This document shows positions 59,788 to 64,000 of a DNA stretch of 64,000 nt, piece after piece; position 1 is the first letter of the stretch, and each line of letters begins with the position of its first letter. The notes below the pieces were generated by a model that did not search any database, was not told the DNA's origin, and worked only from the letters and a program-made list of their open reading frames with translations. The position numbers and the translations under genes are program-made. The DNA comes from an uncultured Opitutia bacterium (GTDB lineage Bacteria; Verrucomicrobiota; Verrucomicrobiia; Opitutales; UBA953), in the NCBI GenBank assembly GCA_903855995.1, contig CAIOAN010000001.1, positions 1 through 64,000 on the forward strand, written 5' to 3'.

Positions 59788-60390
59788 ATGGGCAGGCATC
59801 CCGTCGCACGCACGTTTATATGGCTTGGGAAAGCCACGAGTATCGTGCTGTTCGGACTGCTCGCGGGCGTGGTCTACCGCTATGTTTTAGTTCATTCGAA
59901 CTTCAATCTGCACGCGGTGGAGAATGGTATGATCTATCGCTCGGGGCAGATGCCCGCCGATGAGCTCGCGCGTTTAGTTAAGACGGCGGGAATCCGCACC
60001 GTTATCAATCTGAGGGGGGAGCATGTGGGGCAGGATTGGTATGATGAAGAGAGTCAACGCGCGCGGATCATGGGCGTGTCCTTGGTCAATTATCCGATCA
60101 GTTCCCAATCCCAGCTGACCGATCTTCAGATGAACGAGATTTCCGCCGCCATCCGCAAGGCCGAGAAGCCTGTGCTGATTCACTGCCTCGCGGGCTCCGA
60201 TCGCACGGGTCTCGCCTGCGCTCTCTATTGCGTCGACGCCGGCCTGCCCGTCAGTTTCGCCCAGGAGCAGCTCTCTTCTTATTACGGTCACTTTCCCCAT
60301 CTTTTATGGCAGGACTCCGCGGCGATGGACGTGAGCCTGGGGCGCTATCTTGAGCAGGCGTCGGTCCGCGGAGCGAACGGATCGAAGTAG
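59788..60390 (+). CDS. Membrane-anchored protein tyrosine phosphatase-like protein
   Basis: The 200-residue protein has one N-terminal membrane helix (TSIVLFGLLAGVVYRYVLV) and a cysteine-based phosphatase domain. AVENGMIYRSGQMPADELARL and TVINLRGE match the dual-specificity/DSP-like family. The P-loop HCLAGSDRTG carries catalytic Cys133 and Arg139. The general acid is probably an Asp in the preceding loop. The domain lies on the outer side of the inner membrane if the helix points inward. Possible substrates are phosphoproteins or lipid or sugar phosphates. It begins 7 bp before lptF, so the two are likely coexpressed. Confidence 0.84.
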   Translation: MGRHPVARTFIWLGKATSIVLFGLLAGVVYRYVLVHSNFNLHAVENGMIYRSGQMPADELARLVKTAGIRTVINLRGEHVGQDWYDEESQRARIMGVSLVNYPISSQSQLTDLQMNEISAAIRKAEKPVLIHCLAGSDRTGLACALYCVDAGLPVSFAQEQLSSYYGHFPHLLWQDSAAMDVSLGRYLEQASVRGANGSK

Positions 60391-60396
60391 GCTGCC

Positions 60397-61536
60397 GTGC
60401 GCATCCTTGACCGACATGTCCTGCGCGAGTGTGGCGTGGCTTCAGCCTTGGCCACCTCAGCCTTCATCTTTGTGCTCGTTGCCGGTAACGTGGCCCAGCA
60501 GGTGATCGGCGCGGTCTCGGCCGGCCGCGTGGATGTCTGGCAGGCGCTGGAAATGGTGGGGCTGCTTTTCCCGACCGTGATCCCCTACGCTTTGCCGATG
60601 GGCGTGCTCACCGGAGTCCTGCTCACCTTCGGCCGCATGGGCGCGGAAGGTGAGATCACCGCGATGAAGGCGGCGGGGTTGAGTCTCCGGCGCATCGCCA
60701 TGCCGGTCTGGATTGCGGTCGTGTTTCTGGCGGCTGTCTCCGCCTGGCTTAATCTCGAAGCCGGCCCAGAGTCGGAAGACGGTTTCCAGCGCATCTTGGT
60801 CGGGGCCGCGAGCGGCAACCCCGCTGGTTTGATCATTCCGGGAAAATTAAACCGTCAGTTCAAGGGTCTGCTGATCCGGGCCGAGGAGAAGGACGGCGAC
60901 GTCCTGAAGGAGTTCCGCCTCTGGCAGGTCGATGAGAAGGGCATCATCCGCCAATCGCTGTATGCCACCGAGGCCAGGCTGGCGGCTACTTTTGACGCCA
61001 AAGGCGCGGCGGTGCTGCGCGTACGGTTGACGCGGGCGAAGCTGACGACGCGAGATCCGCACGATGATCTCGATATGCAGCCAGGGAGTTTTTCCTCGGC
61101 GAACGAGGCCACCCTGGATTTTCCACGCGACGATTCCGGGCGAATCGCTTATGTGAAGCGTCTCCGCATGATGACGGCTGGTGAGCTGGTGGCCGCCATG
61201 AAGACCGGCTGGCAGTTGCCGCCGGATGCGCCGGTGGCTGACAAGGCCAGGGAGGTCATGCAGCTCAAGGTGCAGCTGATGTTCCGCGTGGCCACCGCGC
61301 TTTCCGTCTTCTCGCTCGCGCTGCTGGCCGTGCCGCTGGCGGTCTCCGTCGGTCGCGCGGAGACGAACGTGAACGCCGCGCTGGCCCTCGGCGTGGCGCT
61401 CAGTTACTACCTCATGACGTCGATGGCCAGTTGGGTCAAAGTGCCGACGATGCACCCCGAAATACTCGTCCTGCTCCCCAACTTCGTCGTGATGGGCATC
61501 GCGTGGTGGTTGTTGCATCGGTCGGGCCGGAACTAA
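60397..61536 (+). CDS. lptF: LptF/LptG-family LPS export permease
   Basis: The 379-residue protein is a YjgP/YjgQ-type permease of the Lpt ABC transporter, which lifts lipopolysaccharide from the inner membrane. It starts with GTG. Three N-terminal membrane helices (opening RILDRHVLRECGVASALATS, then LLFPTVIPYALPMGVLTGVL), a periplasmic beta-jellyroll from about 130 to 260, and three C-terminal helices give the family topology. The coupling-helix motif GAEGEITAMKAAGLS is intact. Only one of the usual LptF/LptG pair is present here. Confidence 0.9.
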   Translation: MRILDRHVLRECGVASALATSAFIFVLVAGNVAQQVIGAVSAGRVDVWQALEMVGLLFPTVIPYALPMGVLTGVLLTFGRMGAEGEITAMKAAGLSLRRIAMPVWIAVVFLAAVSAWLNLEAGPESEDGFQRILVGAASGNPAGLIIPGKLNRQFKGLLIRAEEKDGDVLKEFRLWQVDEKGIIRQSLYATEARLAATFDAKGAAVLRVRLTRAKLTTRDPHDDLDMQPGSFSSANEATLDFPRDDSGRIAYVKRLRMMTAGELVAAMKTGWQLPPDAPVADKAREVMQLKVQLMFRVATALSVFSLALLAVPLAVSVGRAETNVNAALALGVALSYYLMTSMASWVKVPTMHPEILVLLPNFVVMGIAWWLLHRSGRN

Positions 61537-61558
61537 GCCCGCAGGGTTGGTCTACTGC

Positions 61559-61574
61559 TCGGCGGCGCCGCCGA
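61559..61574. repeat. 16-bp perfect palindrome after lptF
   Basis: TCGGCGGCGCCGCCGA is a perfect 16-bp palindrome 23 bp after the lptF stop. It is GC-only in its core and has no T-tract, so it is a weak terminator candidate or a protein-binding site. The remaining 147 bp up to 61721 shows no further structure that I can support. Confidence 0.4.
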
Positions 61575-61721
61575 CCGGATCAAGGGAGGTCGCGTGCTGG
61601 ACTAAAAAGGAAAGCCCGACCGGCAACTGTGCCGTCTGTTCATGTCGATCGCGCCAACGTCTGTCGTTCTGTCACTATGGCTTTGGTTTGCCTCGGGCGG
61701 GCGGGCGGGGAGGATAGGTTC

Positions 61722-62921
61722 ATGCGCGCCCCTGCCTTTGCCCTGACTCTCTTGCTTGCCGTCGCCGGCTTCGCCGCCACGCCCCCTCACGCCACTCCCG
61801 AGGAAGTTCTCGCGCCTTTCGTGCAGCATGAGGAACTCGCTGGCGCCGTCGCACTCGTCGCCGATCGCGAGAAGGTCCTTTCCGTCACCGCTGTCGGCTT
61901 CGCGGATATCGCAGCCAAGAAGCCCATGCAGGCGGATTCGCTCTTCTGGATTGCTTCGCAGTCGAAGGGGATGACCGCCGTCGCCGTCCTGATGTTGGTC
62001 GACGAAGGCAAAATCGCACTCGACGACCCCGTCGAGAAATACCTCCCCGAATTTAAGGGCCAGCGCGTCGCCCCGCCGAAGCCGGATCCGAAAGCCGAAG
62101 CTAAGGGCAAGAAGAAGGATCTTCCGTCTAAGGCCGTCCTGACGCCTGAGCCCGAGCCGCAGCCCGCCGTGCATCCGATCACCATCCGCGAAGTGCTTTC
62201 GCACGTGAGCGGTTTGCCGTTCAAGTCCGATGAAGAAAAGCCCACACTCGACGGTCTGCCGTTGGCTGATGCGGTCAAGACATACGCCAAGGCTCCGCTC
62301 GCGACGCAACCCGGCACGCATTACCAGTATTCCAACGCCGGCATCAACACCGCCGCCCGTGTCCTCGAGGTCGTCAGCGGCATGCCTTACGAAACCTTCA
62401 TGCAGAAGCGTCTCTTCGATCCCCTGGGCATGAAGGACACCACCTTCTGGCCGAACGCCGAACAGGTCTCTCGGCTTGCCCTGACTTATAAGCCTGACGC
62501 CACCAAAAAGAAGCTCGAGCGCGGCTCACTGGGACAGCTTCAGGCGGACCTCACCGATCATGAGCACCGTTTCCCGATGCCAGCCGGCGGGCTTTTTTCC
62601 ACCGCCAAGGACGTCGCGCAGTTCTGTCGGATGCTCCTCAATCGCGGTGAGCTCGATGGCCATCGTTATCTCAGCATGAAATCCTTCGAAGCGCTTTCCG
62701 TGCGTCAGACTCCGCCCAACATCAAGGAGAGCTACAGCTTCGGTCTCGCGGTCAGCCCGGATGGTTTCGGGCACGGCGGTGCTCAGGCTACCAGCATGGA
62801 TGTCCGCACGAAAAACGGGATCATCATCGTCTGGATGGTGCAGCACCAAGGCTTCCCGGGTGCAGGCGGCAAGGCGCAGGGCGAGTTCAAGAACTGGGCC
62901 GTAAAAGAATTTGGGAAGTAA
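61722..62921 (+). CDS. Class C beta-lactamase-family serine hydrolase, secreted
   Basis: The 399-residue protein from the ATG at 61722 has a signal peptide (APAFALTLLLAVAGFAA) and the three motifs of the beta-lactamase/esterase fold: S79-Q-S-K82 in ASQSKGM, YSNAG as the Y-x-N motif, and GHGG as the third box. A Lys/Pro-rich insert (about 125-150) separates the first two. Family members are mostly esterases or D-amino-acid peptidases; a true beta-lactamase is unlikely without the specific loops. It follows lptF by 185 bp. Confidence 0.88.
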   Translation: MRAPAFALTLLLAVAGFAATPPHATPEEVLAPFVQHEELAGAVALVADREKVLSVTAVGFADIAAKKPMQADSLFWIASQSKGMTAVAVLMLVDEGKIALDDPVEKYLPEFKGQRVAPPKPDPKAEAKGKKKDLPSKAVLTPEPEPQPAVHPITIREVLSHVSGLPFKSDEEKPTLDGLPLADAVKTYAKAPLATQPGTHYQYSNAGINTAARVLEVVSGMPYETFMQKRLFDPLGMKDTTFWPNAEQVSRLALTYKPDATKKKLERGSLGQLQADLTDHEHRFPMPAGGLFSTAKDVAQFCRMLLNRGELDGHRYLSMKSFEALSVRQTPPNIKESYSFGLAVSPDGFGHGGAQATSMDVRTKNGIIIVWMVQHQGFPGAGGKAQGEFKNWAVKEFGK

Positions 62922-62928
62922 GAGGGAG

Positions 62929-62972
62929 GGTAGGGTGGGCAATCGCGGCCGACTAAGGGAGGTCGCCCTACC
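62929..62972. repeat. GGTAGGG/CCCTACC hairpin, second copy
   Basis: GGTAGGG (62929-62935) pairs with CCCTACC (62966-62972) 8 bp after the hydrolase stop codon. Arms and position at a 3' end match the element at 13502-13553. Confidence 0.5.
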
Positions 62973-63060
62973 ATCAGCGGCTGCGCCTTCTCCTATTTCG
63001 CTCTGATAATGACATATTCCGCTCAATAGAGGCGAATGTGTTGAAGTAGCGACGGCGGGT

Positions 63061-63090
63061 GGGAACATAGCCGCCCGCCCTCAGTCTCTA
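63061..63090 (+). promoter_or_regulatory. Weak ECF-like promoter candidate before the DUF1080 gene
   Basis: GGGAAC (63061-63066), a 17-bp spacer and GTCTCTA (63084-63090) have the AAC core and GTYY -10 of the sigma-cluster motif with matching spacing, but differ at several positions. It ends 9 bp before the ATG. It may be coincidental. Confidence 0.3.
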
Positions 63091-63099
63091 TCTTTCCCC

Positions 63100-64000
63100 A
63101 TGAACACCCCAACCCTCGCCGTCTTCGCGTCAGCGCTGCTTTCCGTCACCGGATTGTTTGCCGCCGACAAAGAGCCGGTCGCTAAGATTGTTCTGCCGCC
63201 CGAGCCGGTAGCGCAGACGGTCACTCAGAAGATCAACCTCCTCGATCTTATCCGCGCCGGTAAGATGGAGTATCACATCAACCCCAAGGCCGATGTGCAT
63301 GATGACGCTAAGAATGTCTTCAAGTTCGACGCCGACGGCATGTTCCACGTCAGCGGCAATGGCTACGGCGGCATGACGACGCTGGACAGCTACAAGGACT
63401 ACCACCTCGTCATGGAGTTCAAGTGGGGCACCCAGACCTGGGGAAAGCGCGAAAAAGCTTCACGCGACAACGGCCTGCTCATTCACTGCTGGGGCCCGCA
63501 GGGCGCCGTGGGTGGCAGCTGGATGGCCAGTTTCGAAGCGCAGATTATCGAGGGCGGCGTGGGCGACATTCTCGTCCTTTCGCCCAAACTCGCCGACGGC
63601 ACGTCGCTGACCTGTTCCTTGAGTGCCGAAGTTGCGATCGATGCCAACAAGCAGACCATCTGGTCGCCCGGCGCGCCGCGTCGCACCATGACCGGGGGCC
63701 GCTTGAACTGGCAGCATCGCGCCGCCAACTGGAAGGACGTCAAAGGCTTCCGCGGCAAGGATGACGTCGAATCGCCTTCGGGTGAATGGACGCGCTACGA
63801 GGTTATCGCCAAAGGTGACACCCTCCAGTACTTCGTGAATGGCGTTAAGGTGAACGAAGCGTTCGAGTGCAAGCCCAGCCAGGGTCGCATTCTGTTGCAG
63901 GTCGAGGCCGCGGAGATGTTCGTGCGCCGTTACGAACTCTTCCCCATCGGCGGCTTTAAGGAGAAGTGGGGGGCCGCCAAGCCCGCCGCCCATCAGCATG
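63100..64000 (+). CDS. DUF1080 (3-keto-disaccharide hydrolase-like) secreted protein, 3' end cut by the window
   Basis: The 300 residues visible start with a signal peptide (NTPTLAVFASALLSVTGLFA). A concanavalin-like DUF1080 domain follows: SYKDYHLVMEFKWG, DNGLLIHCWGPQG, ASFEAQIIEGGVGDI, WTRYEVIAKGDTLQYFVNG and GRILLQVEAAEMFVRRYELFP, all typical of the family. DUF1080 proteins are abundant in PVC bacteria; some hydrolyse 3-keto-glycosides. No stop codon is reached before position 64000, but the C-terminal block suggests that little is missing. Confidence 0.87.
   Translation, partial: MNTPTLAVFASALLSVTGLFAADKEPVAKIVLPPEPVAQTVTQKINLLDLIRAGKMEYHINPKADVHDDAKNVFKFDADGMFHVSGNGYGGMTTLDSYKDYHLVMEFKWGTQTWGKREKASRDNGLLIHCWGPQGAVGGSWMASFEAQIIEGGVGDILVLSPKLADGTSLTCSLSAEVAIDANKQTIWSPGAPRRTMTGGRLNWQHRAANWKDVKGFRGKDDVESPSGEWTRYEVIAKGDTLQYFVNGVKVNEAFECKPSQGRILLQVEAAEMFVRRYELFPIGGFKEKWGAAKPAAHQH

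Noticed and set aside
61722-62921. Antibiotic-resistance beta-lactamase
   Set aside because: Only the general serine-hydrolase motifs are present, with a large insert and no resistance context, so an esterase or peptidase is more likely.

Overview
The window is GC-rich bacterial chromosome, almost fully coding, with no rRNA, CRISPR array, insertion sequence or prophage. Gene content points to the PVC superphylum, most likely Verrucomicrobiota of the Opitutae type. The evidence is a PVC-type protein joining an SGNH esterase, a dehydrogenase propeller and a CxxCH cytochrome, a DUF1080 protein, a secreted sulfatase next to a polysaccharide lyase, a PPi-type phosphofructokinase, and a full division and cell-wall (dcw) cluster with a MurC-MurB fusion. 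No 16S gene is present to confirm the taxon.

Layout. 0-6.2 kb (minus strand): an RlmI-like rRNA methyltransferase, ppnP and a partial complex I operon, nuoBCDEF. 6.3-9.5 kb: sulfatase and alginate-lyase-family enzyme. 9.5-13.4 kb: a phosphate module with PiT transporter and DUF47 partner, divergent from a PlcP-like metallophosphoesterase and an MGDG-synthase-type glycosyltransferase, separated by a large dyad-symmetric element. 13.5-23.4 kb: uvrC, cinA, holA, purB, PPi-PFK, a FecR-domain protein, tmk and holB. 23.4-25 kb: ECF sigma factor, small membrane protein and CpxP-like protein. 25-28.2 kb (minus): lipid A-type acyltransferase, a degenerate G3E-like P-loop protein, aroC and a lipoprotein. 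28.5-46.9 kb: dcw cluster mraZ-rsmH-ftsL-ftsI-murE-murF-mraY-murD-lysM-ftsW-murG-murCB-ddl-ftsQ-ftsA-ftsZ, mostly with ATGA-type overlaps. 47-64 kb: sufS, DUF2851, tRNA-Ser(UGA), several Sel1-repeat and small secreted proteins, PlsC, the multidomain cytochrome, a membrane-anchored phosphatase with LptF, a beta-lactamase-family hydrolase and a truncated DUF1080 gene.

Most interesting points. (1) The phosphate module looks like a membrane-lipid remodelling unit (PlcP plus glycosyltransferase) wired to phosphate uptake through one shared operator. (2) The ECF sigma cluster has the composition of a CnrYXH-type envelope or metal sensor. A putative promoter motif, TGnAACT-N16/17-GTTyWA, occurs before the sigma gene, before the anti-sigma-like gene and before two small secreted protein genes rich in His and Lys about 28 kb away, which suggests a regulon. 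(3) FtsZ keeps its GTP-binding motifs and FtsA-binding tail but has lost two of the three key T7-loop residues. (4) Short tandem arrays (7-bp and 12-bp units, some with facing inverted copies) lie at gene 3' ends in the first 16.5 kb. All functional statements are inferred from sequence read by eye; no database search was run.
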